Shown one piece after another: positions 32,048 through 45,900 of a stretch of DNA of 64,000 bases. Positions within the stretch are counted from its first letter, which is position 1, and each line of letters begins with the position of its first letter. The notes under the pieces were generated by a model that was not told where the DNA came from, ran no database searches, and was given only the letters and a program-made list of their open reading frames with translations. The stretch lies in the NCBI GenBank assembly GCA_009760855.2, contig WPIO01000109.1, positions 952,501 to 1,016,500 of the forward strand, given 5' to 3'. Source of the stretch: Cristatella mucedo. Its lineage: Eukaryota; Bryozoa; Phylactolaemata; Cristatellidae. The position numbers and the translations under genes are program-made.

Positions 32048-33752
32048 CAGGCTAAGTATATTGAATTTTAGTATAGGGATTTGCTTCCGGTAGCGGCACA
32101 CATTGCAGTCACTGCCGAATATACTGGAACGGTACCAACCAGCAGTGCCAGAGCATCGTGTTCAACTCTTCTTCATTCCCGTGATAGTTCATGATCCATC
32201 TGAAGACGAGCTACAGGAGATTTACAAATGCGAATCGGCTACTGATGAGTTTCAGCAATCGTGTGTATCAGGCCGCGAGAGACTACAATCTATATTCACG
32301 TGCATCGTATATACGACGGGGATATCTCTATCCAACGGCCTTGGTCATCGAATTTATGTACCTTTACTATGGTGTTTAAAGTCTTGCACCTTAACCACCG
32401 GGGCCTAACCAGCTTGCCACGAATATCGGTCGCATCTGCTGCTGCCTCTGCCAGTCTTTGCTTCTATCTCTACCCAAAATGACTTGCTGACTGGCTTACG
32501 GTGTCTTCTCGCAGCTTCTTGAGTAGGCCTGGAAATTTGGCTTGGGCCTGCCTTTAAGGAAGATGTTGAAGGCGGACTCTGTAACAGCACTATACAAGTC
32601 GGAGGTCTCCTCCTTCGCTTGCTTGGTTGCACTTGTATGTTGTGTTGGAAGAAGCGCGTTTGACCTTAATGTGTATGAGTAATGTTTGCTACTTAAGTGC
32701 AGGATAAGTCAAGGGTCATTCTGACTTAAAAAATCAAGCATTTGATGTTGTAGAACCTTTAAACCTATTTGCTTTGATAATTAACTCCATTGGTTGGAAA
32801 ATGTGGGAGCGGCAAAGGTGTTCCCTAAACTGCTTTGCCTTTTGATTTAAATCAGCTCTCTCTCTATCAAAAACCCGGATATCTGGTTTATATCAAAGTC
32901 TCAGGATCTTAATTTACAGGCTATACGGAACAACAGACTGGGCTGTTACAAATGTATCATACATTGCTGAATTAATGCACCAGTTTCAGCCTCCTCGCCT
33001 CGTCAGATCCTTCACGGACAACAGGTACCCCGTCGATTACACGTTTGCTGCTCCAATCCTTGACTTAGGCACTTTTAGTGACCAAAACTACGAAGCTCAT
33101 AGCCTGTAGATATCTCTCTGCCACAATTCTTATGCAGCGAATCCCTCCTGCTTCTGACTGTGGCGCTTCAATTTCAACTCTCTGAGCTACTAATGCAATG
33201 CTAGTCCCTACAGCAGCTGATTTACGGACTAAGCTTTGCCTCTGAATTTCTCTTCCTTGCATAAGATGAAGTCAAACGTCTACCAAATGCGTACCAAAAT
33301 CTACTTGGAATAAGATTGGGCTACAGTAAAATTATTCAGTGTAACAAACTTGACCCCTTTGTCTTGGCTCAGTGTTACAATCTGGCTTATGTCTTCCATA
33401 AACGGTAATTATTTTTCGACGGCTACATTTTCATTTAGTCTAGTGATGTCAAAAATAGGCTGCTTTGGTAGTCCAGTTCTTTTCTTAAAATTACGAATTA
33501 AAAGATTGACTAGTGAAATGATGAAGTTTGTTCAGATTTTAATTGGCTAACTTCTATAAGTCATCAAAAGTGATGGTCAGTTCCTGGAAATGCAATGCAG
33601 GTTGTCCCAGTAAAATCAGAAACGAGCACCTGTATTGCTGTACATGCAAGTCTGAACTTATTCTCATAATATTGAATTGACTAATCAGATTTTTTTCAAG
33701 CTATCCTATTTACAAAGCCCTAATGTAGATAACATTTATTTTCATCTGCTTG

Positions 33753-33775
33753 AAATATATATATATATATATATG

Positions 33776-33810
<35 letters not shown>
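33753..33810. repeat. (TA)n in A2 intron 3
   Basis: TA run with one GTATGTA interruption. The A1 equivalent (about 8795) is not expanded. Confidence 0.9.
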
Positions 33811-33812
<2 letters not shown>

Positions 33813-35421
33813 ACAATCTGCAAAAAAGTACCTCAACTTGTATGGTTCAAAAAATAGGTATGCTAGCCATCTGTAGTATTAATCATGGGAAATTTGTTAT
33901 TTGTCAATGTGTATCTTCCGGTCTCTCCTAGTGGTTGCTAAATGTTGACCCGTCGTTTTTTGAAATTTTACTTTACTTTAGATATAGTAATGAATTTACT
34001 CTTATTTTAAATAACTGCTGAGCCAGTTTTCTCATTATTATTTTTTTGCTTACCGTCCGTTGGCAGTGATGGCACGAGATGGGTTTTTCTTCTATTTGAA
34101 AACCCGCATCGTTTTCTTCAATCAAGTATCTATGCGTGCAAATCTATCATGATGTTGCAGTAAATTCGTCGGTCGGAAGTTATTGCTAGACAAGCCACAT
34201 GACGTAATCTGGCTGCAGCCTTGCTGGTGTGAGAAGCATGCTCAAGATCAGCACCAGTTTGTGAGTACGTGACGGGGCGGTTCGTTGCTAGCTTCATACT
34301 GAAATGCTTAGCCACTATTCAGCTGCTCAGCATGTTCTGAAAACTGTGTTCTGTATTTGAATGTGCTTCGTTTCATAGTCTTTATAAAGTATCTATGTAG
34401 GCCATTTCGAGATGGCTTGTGTAGCATTGGTCCTATACTTATGGGCTATTTGTGGCTGAGATGACGACGGATGATGCAGGGCTGCATACAATGGTCAAAA
34501 TGCTATATTATTCACACTATTCCGATTAAAATGTACTTTCTTAGCCTCTTCGTTACTTTTAGTGACCATTTAGCAGTGTCGGTAGGTGCTTGAGTGCACA
34601 TCATGCTCGGTACCGTAATAGTAGTTGGGATATTTTATTTGTAAGTTTAATAAGCTTTGCCTCGGGAGATCATTTTTCTAGCCAGCATGGTATTAGGCTT
34701 AGATAAGAATGCAACAGCTTACTGCCATCACGCACATCAGGGAATGAAGCTGCACAAAAGAAGCTCTCCGAGTCACTGGCTACAAGTAGTTTATATTTGT
34801 AGTTACCTGTAGACAATTGTGCACAGGTAGGAATGCAAAGATCGCACAGAAAAAGGTGAGTTGGTTCGGCTCAGGGAAAGCTGATTAAAACGGATAACTA
34901 TATACATGGAACTTACCTACTGCTTTACAAATCAGCTTATTTAGAAACTCATTTAAATAGCAACAGACGAACCTTAGCTGCTATTTTTCGGCTTGCTGCT
35001 TTGAAAACAAGTCACTGCTTCTGGCATCGAACCTTAGACTTAGGTTATTAAGACCGGGCACCCTACCCGATCGTGGAGACTCAGTGGCAAGTAAGCCTTA
35101 GGGATTAATTAAAGTCGATATTATCCAAGAACGGGATCCTGTAGAGTTAGACACAAGTGTTGTAATGTTGCAGCCACCCTCTTGTGACCTAACTGAGACG
35201 CTGCTGGGGTTCGTACCAAGCTCTGCCTCCAGCTAAGTCGTCGAGATCTCGATTCGGCACACGGTCACCACCACCAATGACCTTGCACGTAGTTTAATCT
35301 CACGTCTTCGCCCATTTGGCGATTACCTCAAACCCACGAGTCTGGATGCAAATCTCTCAGGATGAATCCGACTGCTTAACTTATCCGTCAGGTTGCCATC
35401 CGACATATGCATATTGAATGA

Positions 35422-35427
<6 letters not shown>

Positions 35428-35454
<27 letters not shown>
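35428..35454. repeat. Short (TA)n in A2 intron 4
   Basis: It joins a single arm (about 35315-35405) directly to ATTGAATTGCTTTGAATGC. The 165-bp spacer present in A1 and A3 is missing. Confidence 0.85.
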
Positions 35455-35458
<4 letters not shown>

Positions 35459-36239
35459 CATTGAATTGCTTTGAATGCAATTGATGGTTCCTTGGGGAAA
35501 ATATTGGAGCTCTGACCATGAAGAGCATTGAACAGAATGTGTCCCAGCAGCCACAAGTTTCTGACCCATGGTCAATTTGGAATTCTAATACAAGTTCGCT
35601 CATAAGATCTCATAAGGCATCGTAGATTCATTTCCTACCAGAACCCCATGCGTCTACTTATTTTAAATAAGCACGGCCGAAGAAAGAATTATCAAATGTT
35701 GAAAGGTTCAAGCTTATTCTATCCCCCTCCTACCGCGAAGTGCCACTTTTACGGATGAATGTTAGTGAGCTGGTAGTTACTATGAAACACTTGACCAACA
35801 TAAGTACTTTACTTATAGGATATCATACCTCAGAGCTACGTGATTTATTTAAAAGTACACCCACGGTGCGCTGAAGTAATCGCAAATGAGATGCCATCGA
35901 GCAGCCCTCCACTTGTACATCCCATCTACAAGGATGAAGAAGGTGTGGAGTATATGCGTCTACAAGCCAGTGTCGTTCCGGTAAGTACGCTCTGTAATAT
36001 CTTCTACCACGTGAAATTTCATTTTGATTCCGTTCCAACAGAAAACAAAACAATGACGGTTGCTGTTTTTATCTGCTGTAGTACTCTCTCAAGCAAATAT
36101 ACGAGATGACAATGAATGAAGTTGCCAATAGGCACTCTGCATTGTCCAAGTAACCTTCGTTTAATTTAGAGTTGACAGTTATCTTTCTTTGCAGATTATT
36201 GACCTTGTTGCTGGAGTTTGGCTTTTTCTATTTTTTTTG

Positions 36240-36256
36240 CTTTCGTAAGTACAGCC
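36240..36256. other. Deletion junction fusing A2 intron 6 to A3 intron 1
   Basis: Sequence up to CGTAAGTAC matches A1 intron 6 (about 11697-11705). From AGCCTCATCGG onward it matches A1 intron 1 (about 5386). At most one base is shared at the break. The event removed exon 7 of A2 and the promoter and exon 1 of A3. Confidence 0.65.
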
Positions 36257-37914
36257 TCATCGGTCATTGGAGGCAAACGGTGCAGCTACGGCTGGGCACT
36301 TAGTGACACCTGCTGTCGCTGTACTTACCATGGCCTATATAGCGGCATCCTACTTAAAAAGAAGCCGTGTGAGCACAGAGACTCAAGTTTTTTAGGTGAA
36401 AACCAGCCAAGGCTTTCAATGCACTTTGGAAAACTCTTCTGCTTAGTAGTCGCTTAGTCTTTGAGGCCTTGTTGAGTTAGGCTTGCATAGAGATACATAC
36501 ATACCGGCATCCGGGGTCCAGGCTTGGCAGGCATCCTGCTTGGGCTGCAGCTGCTGACTGCTACCAGCTAGCTCCAGGGTGCACACCCAGGGGTCGAGTT
36601 TTGTGCTCCTCGTGATCCACGTCATTGTGTGCAATCCTAGAGCTAACAAAGTTTTATTGCTCACGGCAAGCCGTATTGATCGTCATCATGGTTCTTTTGC
36701 AGCTGCTTAAAAGAGGTTGAATAATCAGCTAGCTCATTGCGTTTTACATCTTTTCCTAAGGCATAATTTTTTGCAGAAATATCAACGCGTTTCTGAACAC
36801 CGGAGAAGGTGGCTACATATACCTTGGTGTGACTGACAAGGGTATCATTAAAGGTATACCACTAACTCCTTTTCAGGTATGGGATGTATTGGAGAGTTGA
36901 CATTTTGTTGCAGAATATTTACCTGTTGCCTAAGACGTCTTTGATAGACGCTACTAACACGCCGGCATCTATCGTTTTCGGCTAAGAAGGTGGTAGGCTA
37001 ACTCATCTAACTTTGAGTAACCTCTTTCTTGGCTATTTATAGGCATATCTCTATTTTTAATTATGCTTCCAAAGTTTAGTCGATGCTGTGCCCTAGCGTG
37101 ATTGGCTGGATATGCTACGAATGTGTTTTGTTGATTAAGCAGTGCTGAGGTTTGATAGAAGCCTGTGACCGAGCACAGTTGAAACAGGTGATGTTGTGTG
37201 TGCGTTTTAGCTGCCTTTCCCTAGCTTACTACCGTCCCAAGTTTAATCATGGTTATGCCCATGCAAGAAGTGCCTTACGAGACGCTATATGTTGATCGTT
37301 GGTGAAAACTGGTGTCGTTGACATCCTTTGATAAACGTCTTTCAGTTACTAATTTGTCAGGGAAATTTAGTAAGGTTATAATGATATAAGGATATTGAAT
37401 TATGTAGCACTCTTGGCATACATAATCTCTGTCTTCGCAATTAAACGATGCACAAATAAATTGCTAATAAAATCATTATCAAGTGGTTCGTGTAAATACT
37501 TAATCCAAACTGACATTAACTGATTAGACGTAAAATACACGTTGACAGCCTGCCGGTATCTTTGTGGTTGCTTGAAGGTGTAAGCACTCGCATGGACACA
37601 AAGGCCAAATTGCATAGACTTACCAAACGACTCTAGCAAAAGATGCGGTATTAGCTTCCCCTTCAATGTTTTCAAGTCAGGCAACAGAGTGACGACAGCC
37701 GGCAGCTATTGTTTTGACTTTGGACATGCGAGCTGAAGTTAGAGTCTCTGAATTATGTAGGGTTAGGTGCATTTTTAATGACAAGTATACGACTTAGCTG
37801 GATCGTTTCAATCGTTGTATAATGGCTTTCATCTATGGTCGAGCAAAACATTCATTTTTTCTGTTGCCTTATCAAAATTACCTCATTTCAATAGAAACTG
37901 AAAGTATTTGATGA

Positions 37915-37990
37915 TTAATAACACTATACTTGATATAGTACACTAAGAGAACTCAATATATCTAGGTGCTTTGCATTTACTGCAAAGCCA
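37915..37990 (-). mobile_element. L2-II 3' tail upstream of A3 exon 3
   Basis: Orthologue of 7037-7115: ACTTGATATAGTACACTAAGAGAACTC...AGGTGCTTTGCATTTACTGC. Confidence 0.5.
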
Positions 37991-40900
37991 GCACGCTAAG
38001 TATATTCTAAGTATATTGAATTTGTATACTGGGATTTGTTTCCAGAAAAGGCACACATTGCAGTCACTGCGGAATGTGCTGGAGGTGTACCTACCACCGG
38101 TGCCTGAGCTTCGTGTGCAACTCTTCTTCATTCCTGTGATGGATCATGATCCATCTGAAGACGAGCTTCAGAAGATTTATGAATGCGAGTAAGTGACTGA
38201 TGAGTTTCAGTAATCGTGCGTATCAGGCCGCAAGAGACTACAATCTATATCCACGTGCATCGTATATGCGACGGGGCTGGTTATCGGTCGCATCTGCTGC
38301 TGCCTCTGCAAGTCTTTGCTACTACGTCTACCCAAAATGACTTGCTGAGGGGGCTTACCGTGTCTTCTCAAAACTTCTATAGTAATTCAGGACATCTGCC
38401 TCGGGCATGCCCCTAAGGGAAGATGCTGAAGCTGTGCTTCATTACAGCACTTTACAAGCCGGAGGTCTAATCCTTCGCTTGCTTGGTTGCATTTGCATGT
38501 TGTGTTGGAAGAAGCGCCATTGGCCTTCATGTGTGTATGTACTGTTTTCTACTTAAGTGCAGGATAGGTGAAAAGTCGTACTTGCTCAAAAAATTAAGCA
38601 TTTGTTGTTATAGGATCGTTAAACCTATTTGCTTAGATAATTAAATCTCCCGGTTGGAAAATGTGGAAACTGCAAAGGAGTTCGTTAAACCGCTCTGACT
38701 TTTGAAATAAACGTGCTCTATCACACAACCCGGATATCTGGTTTATATCAAAGTCTCAGAGTCTTAATTGACAGGCTATTCTGAGTAGCACACCAGTCTG
38801 AGCTCTTTCCAATACATCATACATTGGTAAATTACTGCACCAGTTTCGATCTCCTCGTGCCCTCACATCCTTTAATGACAACAGGTCACCCGTCAATTAG
38901 ACGTTATGCTCCAATCCTCGACTTGGACACTGTTAGTGACAGAAGCTACAAAGCTCATAGCCTGTAGATATTTTACTGCCGCAATTCTTACGCAGTGAAC
39001 TCCTCCTGCTTCTGACTGTGACGTTTCAATTTAAACTCTCTGAGCTACTACTGCAATGCTAATCCCTACAGCAGCAGAATTACTGACTCAGCTTTGCCTC
39101 TGAATTTTTTGTTGGTGCATAAGATGAAGTCAATCGTGTACCGAATGCATACCAAAATCCCGTTGTGCTACACTAAAAACGTCGTGTAGAATACCCTTTT
39201 CTCCCTTTGTCTTGGCTCACTTTTACTATCTGGCCTATGTCTAGCTTGACCGGTAATTTTTTTGCGACGGCTACATTTTCATTGAGCCTAGTGATGGCAA
39301 CGATGGGCTGCTGTTGTAGTCCAGTTCTTTTCCTAAAATTACGAATGTGAAGATCGACTAGTGAAATGATGAAGTTTGTTGAGATTTATATTGGCTAACT
39401 TCTATAAGTCATCAAAAGTGCTGGCCTAGTCCTGGACATGCAATACAGGTTGTCGTAGTGAAGTCAGCAACGAGCTCTTGTAGTGCTATACATGCAAAGC
39501 TGAACTTATTCTAATAATATTGAATTGATTGATCAGGCTTTTTTAAGCAATCCTATTTACTAAGCCCTAAGGTAGGTAAGTTTTATATTTATCGGTTGGA
39601 AAATAACATACATATGCCACAAAAATCTGAAAACAAGTATCTCAACTTGTACGGTTTAAAAAGTAGATATGCTGGTCATCTGTGGTACTTATAATGAGAA
39701 ATGTGTTATTTGTCAATGTGTATCTTCCGCTCTCCACTAGTGGTAGCTAAATTTTGACGAATCGCTTTTTTAAAATATAATTTTCTGTAGATATAGTCAC
39801 GAGTTAAACTCCCGTTTCTAAAATACCTTCAGAGCTAGTTATCTCGTTATTTTCTCACTGCTTGCCGTAAGCAGTCGGTGATAAGTTTTGCTTCTATTTG
39901 TAAACCCACTTCGTTTCTTTCAATCAATTATCTGTACATGATTATCTGTCATTATGTTGCTGTAAATTTGTCTGCCAGAAATTACTGTTAGATAAGCCTC
40001 ATGATGTACTGTCGCAGCAGTCTTGTTGGTGTGAGAAGCATGCTCGAGCTCAGTACCAGTTTGTGAGTACACGACGAGGTGGTTCGTTGCTAGCTCCAGA
40101 CTGCAATGCTTAGTCACTATTCAGCTTCTCAGCATGTTCTGAAAACTGTGTTCTGCATTCGAATGTGCTTCGTTTCATAGTCTTTACAAGATATCTATGG
40201 TGGCCACTTTGAGATGGCTCGTGTAGCATTGCTCCAATACTTATGGGCTATTTGTGGCCGAGATGACGACGCATGATGCAGGGCTGCATGCACTAGTGAA
40301 AAAGCCATGCTATCCTGGCTATTCTGATTTAAATGTACTTTTCTTAGCCTCTTGGTCACTTTTTGTGACCTTTTAGTAGTTTCAGTCGGTGTTTGTTTGC
40401 ATGACATGGTCGGCACTGTAGTAGTAATATGGATTTCGCTCGGGAGATCTTAACATCTTGCTAGCAAGCATGGTATCAGGCTTAGGTAATAATGCCACAG
40501 ATTACTGCCATTATGTACGTAAATCATTAAAGCTGCACATTAGGAACTCTCAGAGTCACTAATTACCAGTAGATCATATTCGCAGTTACGCATACACAAG
40601 TGTGCACAGGTAAAAATGCAAAGATCGCACAGAAAAAAGATGAGTTTATTCAGCTCAGGGAAAGCTGAATACAACAGATACTTAGTATAAGGGACTAAAA
40701 AATACTTTACAACTTAACTTATTAAAACCCTCATTTATATAGCAACAGAAGAGCCTTGGTCAGGACTGTTCTGCTTGCTGCTTTCAAAACAAGTCTCTGC
40801 TTTTGGACTCGAATCTTAGACCTAGGTTATTTTAAGACCAGGCACCTTACCCGAGAGTGGAGACTCAAGGGCAAGTAAGCCTAAGGGATTATAATAAAGT

Positions 40901-41100
40901 CGATATTATTTATGGACTGTAGAGTTCGACACATGTGTTGTATTGTGGCAGCTCCGCTTTTGCGACCTAACTGACAAGCTACTGTGGTTTGTACCAAGCT
41001 CTGCCTCCATTTGGCGATTGACTCAAACCCACGAGTCTGGACGCGAAACTCTCTCGATGAATCATCTTAATGTATGACTTAGCCGTTTAGTTGCCCGGCG

Positions 41101-41205
<105 letters not shown>

Positions 41206-41370
41206 CCCAGTAATGTCTAATAAATAGAAGGCAATGTGAGCATCTTCTACCTTGACATGAAAGGTAACTGTCAATCTTTGGTAAAGGAAAAGTCTGCTGG
41301 CATGCTTTAGATCCGGTCGTGCTGTATATTGTCACTTCTCTTCATGGCTAAGTGCATATATATGGCTAAG

Positions 41371-41460
<90 letters not shown>
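41371..41460. repeat. Second (TA)n in A3 intron 4
   Basis: About 90 bp of TA with two CA interruptions, at the equivalent of 10865-10907. Confidence 0.95.
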
Positions 41461-41463
<3 letters not shown>

Positions 41464-42707
41464 CATTGAATATGCACCATGGCTTCAAATGCAATTGGTG
41501 GTTCTTCGGGGGAAATATCGAAGCTCTGACCATGATTAGCATTGAACAGAATGTGTGCCAGAAGCGACTAGTTTCTGACCTATGGTCAATTCGGAATTCT
41601 AATAAAAGTTCGCTCATAAGATTTAGTCAGGCAACGCAGATTCCTGACCTACCAGGGCCCCATGCGTCTACTTTTTTTAAGTAAGCACGGCCGAAGAAAG
41701 ACTTATCAAATGTTGAAAGGTTCAAGCTTATTCTATTACCATCCTACCGCGGTGTGCCACTTTGCTTGATGAATGTTAGTGAGCTGGTAGTTACTATGAA
41801 ACACTTGACCAACATAAGTACTTTACTTATAGGATATCATACCTCAGAGCTACGTGATTTATTTAAAAGTACAGCCATGGTGTGCTGAAGTAGCCGCAAA
41901 TGAGATGCCATTGAGCAGCCCTCCACTTGTACTTCCCATCTACGAGGATGAAGAAGGTGCGGTGTACATGCGTCTACAAGCAAGTTTCGTTCCGGTACGT
42001 ATGCTATTCTGTGACATTTTTAACCACGTGAAATTGCATTTTGATTTAGTTCCAACAGAAAAACATTGGTGATTGCTGTTTTTATCTCCTTTAGTAGGCT
42101 CTCAAGGAAGCCTAACAGACGACACTGAATGGAGTTGCTAATAGACACTCTGCTTCGTCCTTGTAAGCTTCGTTTAATTTAGAGTCGATTTTTTTTATCT
42201 TTACCGATTAATTACCTCGTTGCTGAAGTTTGGCTTTTACTATTTTTTATCGCTTTCGTGTGTACTTCCTTACTAGTGTGTTTTTGCTACATTTGAACGT
42301 TCTCATGTGGCTGACTGTCATCTTTATAGGTTAAAGGAGCAGAAGGAACATAGGGAGAACAGCGAGCTAGATTTGAAGCTGGAACTTTGCAGGCTCAATC
42401 TCTAAGTCACGAACTTTAGAACACGACATTACGGTGTCGTTCAATTTTTGGACGACTTAGCATCTTCTACCTGGTGTATTATATGCCTTCTTCAAGATGG
42501 CCGATGATTCAGTAAAGACAATAAACTGGCTTAACTGAAGAGCAATAGCTCATACTAAGCATCCAAATGATTAGGAAATCGGCTGGTACTTGAAGTCTAT
42601 ATAAGGTCATTAAAACTCAATTTGGCTGTGGCCAAGTCTGGCCCATTCAATAAAATAATTGAATCGCTGAACAGCCATCCAAAATTGTTGGTCTCGACAA
42701 CTCAATG

Positions 42708-43350
42708 TATATAATAATAATAATACCACTTGATAAAGTGCCCTCAAAGAACTCAATCTCTTTCTAGGTGCTTCACATTTGCTGCAAAGGCAAACACGAC
42801 TGAATGGTGAGGTATATCATGCTTGGTAAACAACATCTATTCAGGACAGCATTTAGTGGGTCCCTGTGATTCGTCCTTCACGTGCTTTAGCTGACACTGT
42901 GCATGCTGCCACTAACCACATTTGCACGCTGACCCTGTGTATGTCACCCCTAACCATGTATTCATTTTCTTTGTTTTTCAAGCATGATTTTACTTACCAT
43001 TCAATTGCATTTCCCTTTGCAGCAAAAGTAAAGCGCCTAGAAAGAGATTGCGTTCTCTAGGGGCGCTTTATCGAGTACATTATTATTATTATGAATAACA
43101 TGGTTAGGGATGAAATGTACACGGTCAGCATGTAAATGTGATTAGTGACAGTATGCACAGTGGGAGCATGCATAAGCACATTAAGGAAGAATCAAAGGGA
43201 CCCACTAAATGCTGTCCTAAATAGGTGTGTTTTTAAGTTCTTTTTAAATGCGGTCAAGTCAGGGGATGTTCTGACGCAAGTCGGGAGGGATCTCCAGGCT
43301 TTGGGAGCATACGAACTAAGTGCACGATCTCCAAAGGATTTGAGGTTTGT
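42708..43350. mobile_element. Three L2-II 3' ends in alternating orientation
   Basis: 42708-42836 is minus strand, 42838-43092 plus strand (ending ATTATTATTATTATG), and 43092-43350 minus strand. The last two share their tails and form an inverted repeat of about 250-bp arms. Confidence 0.6.
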
Positions 43351-43459
43351 CTGATTTCAGCTTACCCGTTCCTTGATCGACATCTTACCTAGAGTTCCTT
43401 GCCGAGATCAATCTTTGCTGAGGGACTCATACTTGAGCTAGGACGCTTCGGGAAAGAAC

Positions 43460-43575
43460 TCGGTAGCAAGCAAACTTCATCTCACGAGGCGAAGAGAATG
43501 TCTGAAGCTTAGCTCAGTCAGGAGAGTAGTAGAATCAGCGAGTTCAACAAAAACAGCAGCTCAGGAGTACCGGAT
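43460..43575 (-). mobile_element. Old L2-I fragment (minus)
   Basis: AACTTCATCTCACGAGGCGAAGAGAATG...CAGCAGCTCAGGAGTACCGG aligns with CAGACTTCGTCTCACGCAAC... at 50689-50790. 43576-43934 has nothing recognised. Confidence 0.4.
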
Positions 43576-44134
43576 AGAATGTTCAACAGTAAGCCGCTGG
43601 ACAGTAGTCTCCTCTCCCTTTGTAATAGCATTCCCCGAGTAAAGAGAACCTGTGGCTTTCAATTTGGCATTATCACGAGACAAAGTCTCGATCGAGGCGA
43701 AGGACAGATATTCTACCGGCGCCAGCTCAGCCAGCTCATTTGTCATGCAGAGCAGCAAGTTCGTAAGGCTAGTGACGAAGCTTTCCTGAATCCGCATTGT
43801 ATAAAATAACCATCGAATCGCTGTGGACATAATCTGCTGGGCTTAAGCTTTGCTTCACCTGCATAGAGCAGTCAACAGCCTCCCCGTCCTTTCTTGTTCT
43901 CTCTGGCAATCTGCTCCTCCTTAGAGACTAATTGTCTTCACCTCCAGCTCACTCATTTGAAATGAAATACTGAATTTCGCAGATAATTATTTGATCTACA
44001 TTCTTAGCTCTAGCAAACTGTGGAGCGATGTGTAGTACTATGAGAATAACGGGTTTATAAATCCGTCAATGCTGCAAGTATCAATGATGTGTTTATTATA
44101 TTATTAAATTGGAAATGAAAATCATAATAACAAC

Positions 44135-45900
44135 GAAACATTTATTACCGTGCCCTCAGGTAACTTAATGTCTTTTTAGGTTCTTATAATTTTCAGCAAA
44201 AGCAGCACGATCGAATGATTGGTGGAAGTATGCTCAATAACAACAAGCATAAAATGGTTTAATAAAATAATAGCTGATCGTTAAGCCTCTCTTCTATAGA
44301 GACAGAAGAGCCTTTACGGCTATCACCTCCACTGGCTGCGGCAAAGTAAAAGATCGCCCAAAGCATTCCAACCACGTGAAAAGGAACAGCCTTATCTACT
44401 GAGCCCTTGTTATTGTGGGTGCCATGCACTGCTTCAGTAAGCAAATATGGATAGTGGCAAACGTGGATAGTGGCAAACCGTTGACACTGTTAGCATTTCT
44501 AAGCTAATCAAGGACAAATAACATGGACGAAAATAAATGCTTTGCTAAATTGAAGGGCCTTTAGTTTCTTTTGAGTTTTGTCAAGGTTTTAATTTTTGTG
44601 ATGCAAGTCGAAAGTGAGCTGCCATAACAGCTTCATTTGTATAGCTGCGGAAAACCCTTAACACCAGTGCTTGCAGCTGTCTATAAACGGTTAACTATTA
44701 GTGGATCGATACAAACCCAAAAGTTGGTCATTACCATTCTAAGCCTGGTAGGGGATTATGCCAGATAAGAAGGCTTCTGTAAATAATTGACAAGATGTAA
44801 AGGTGCGAAACATATCGTACTTTTTGATCCGCTTGACTGGAAGCCGATGCTGGTCAGAAAGAACTCTAAAAATGCCAAGCTCATGACAAACCCCCCAGCT
44901 ACTTAGTTTTGGACCACCTTCATGTAATCACCAGATTTAACGGGCTACTTGACCAACGAGCAGTGAGAATAAAAGTCGAGGCGGTATGTTGAAATGGAAA
45001 AAAGTTTAATCACTGTCTCATGTAGCCCAAAGTTTAAGCGACTCGAGGTAGGCAGGCCTGACTGTGGAACAGTGGGTCTGATGAAAGCTAACGTCGGAAC
45101 AGAACACGAGGATTGCATTCAGATTAAAAAGGAGTTGTTCTGACAGAGCCGATGTTGTGCGTTAGGTTTTCTAGTTTCCGAAGAAAATTTGGTGTACAAA
45201 TAACTCACAAGTTGTTTGTATTATCATTTAACTTAAGAGCTTCTATCCGTGCTTTGATATCATCGATAAATGCAGCATAAGAATTGAGATAAATCGAGGT
45301 GCTCTGGGGCTGGGAAGGATCAAGTTAAAGATACAACTGAGAGTCATCCATAAATACAAGAAACCCAAGGACGTGATCGGCAATCGCTTCAGGAAGAAGG
45401 GAAGTATAGACCACGTGTAAAACGGGACCTAGAACGGTGCCTTGTAGTCTCCCATACTTCAGTAGCTCATCATTCGTTCTTTTTCCATTCACTTTAGTGG
45501 TTTGCATTCTTTCGCTGAAATAAAATTAAAAAACATGGCAGCTCTAAAACGGGGATGATACAGTGACATGTGAGGCGCTGAAAAAGGTCTTTGAGATAGA
45601 TGGCTTCAAAAGCGGCCGAAAGATAAAGCAAAACGTGCACAGGCTACCACCCAGCGTAAGTCTGAATTGATAAGATGTGCGTTATATAATCAATACAGGG
45701 CTTAATCCCTAAAGTAATAAGCTCTTAAAGCAGATAATAACTCATTAGCTTGGCGAATAGGTTTTATAAATCGTTTTTGCTAGTAATAACTTGCCACGAC
45801 TCCTTCCGTGGCCTTTGCTAATAGCTATAGACGGGAGAATGGACGAAAGTCTGCTTGATTTCTCTTGGTCTATTGTTGCTAGCTTGAGTACTGATAGCAT
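44135..45900 (-). mobile_element. L2-II LINE with degenerate RT (minus), partner of 18330-20000
   Basis: The minus strand at 45325-45507 reads QGTVLGPVLHVVYTSLLPEA and GFLVFMDDSQLYL (YADD-like motif FMDD). A SINE is nested at 44280-44440. Confidence 0.6.
44280..44440 (-). mobile_element. tRNA-derived SINE inside an L2-II LINE (copy 5)
   Basis: GAGCCTTTACGGCTATCACC and the downstream SINE body are on the minus strand. It is the orthologous copy of 18462-18640 in the other duplicate block. Confidence 0.55.

Larger units (their letters stand above)
27305..36149 (+). pseudogene. Mini-Schlafen unit A2, broken copy lacking exon 7
   Basis: Exon equivalents are 27305-27466, 29750-29848, 32094-32233, 34161-34260, 35819-35980 and 36082-36149. 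Exon 1 has a one-base insertion near 27410 and an immediate TGA. Exon 2 has a one-base deletion, and its donor GT has become GG. Exon 3 has lost its acceptor (CCAG to CCGG; a new TAG three bases on would drop one codon) and its donor (GAGTAAGT to GAATCGGC). Exons 4-6 stay open with good splice sites. Exon 7 is missing because of the deletion at about 36249. The GVTD motif reads GVNN here. An L2-I LINE has inserted in intron 2. A2 is more diverged from A1 than A3 is. Confidence 0.75.
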
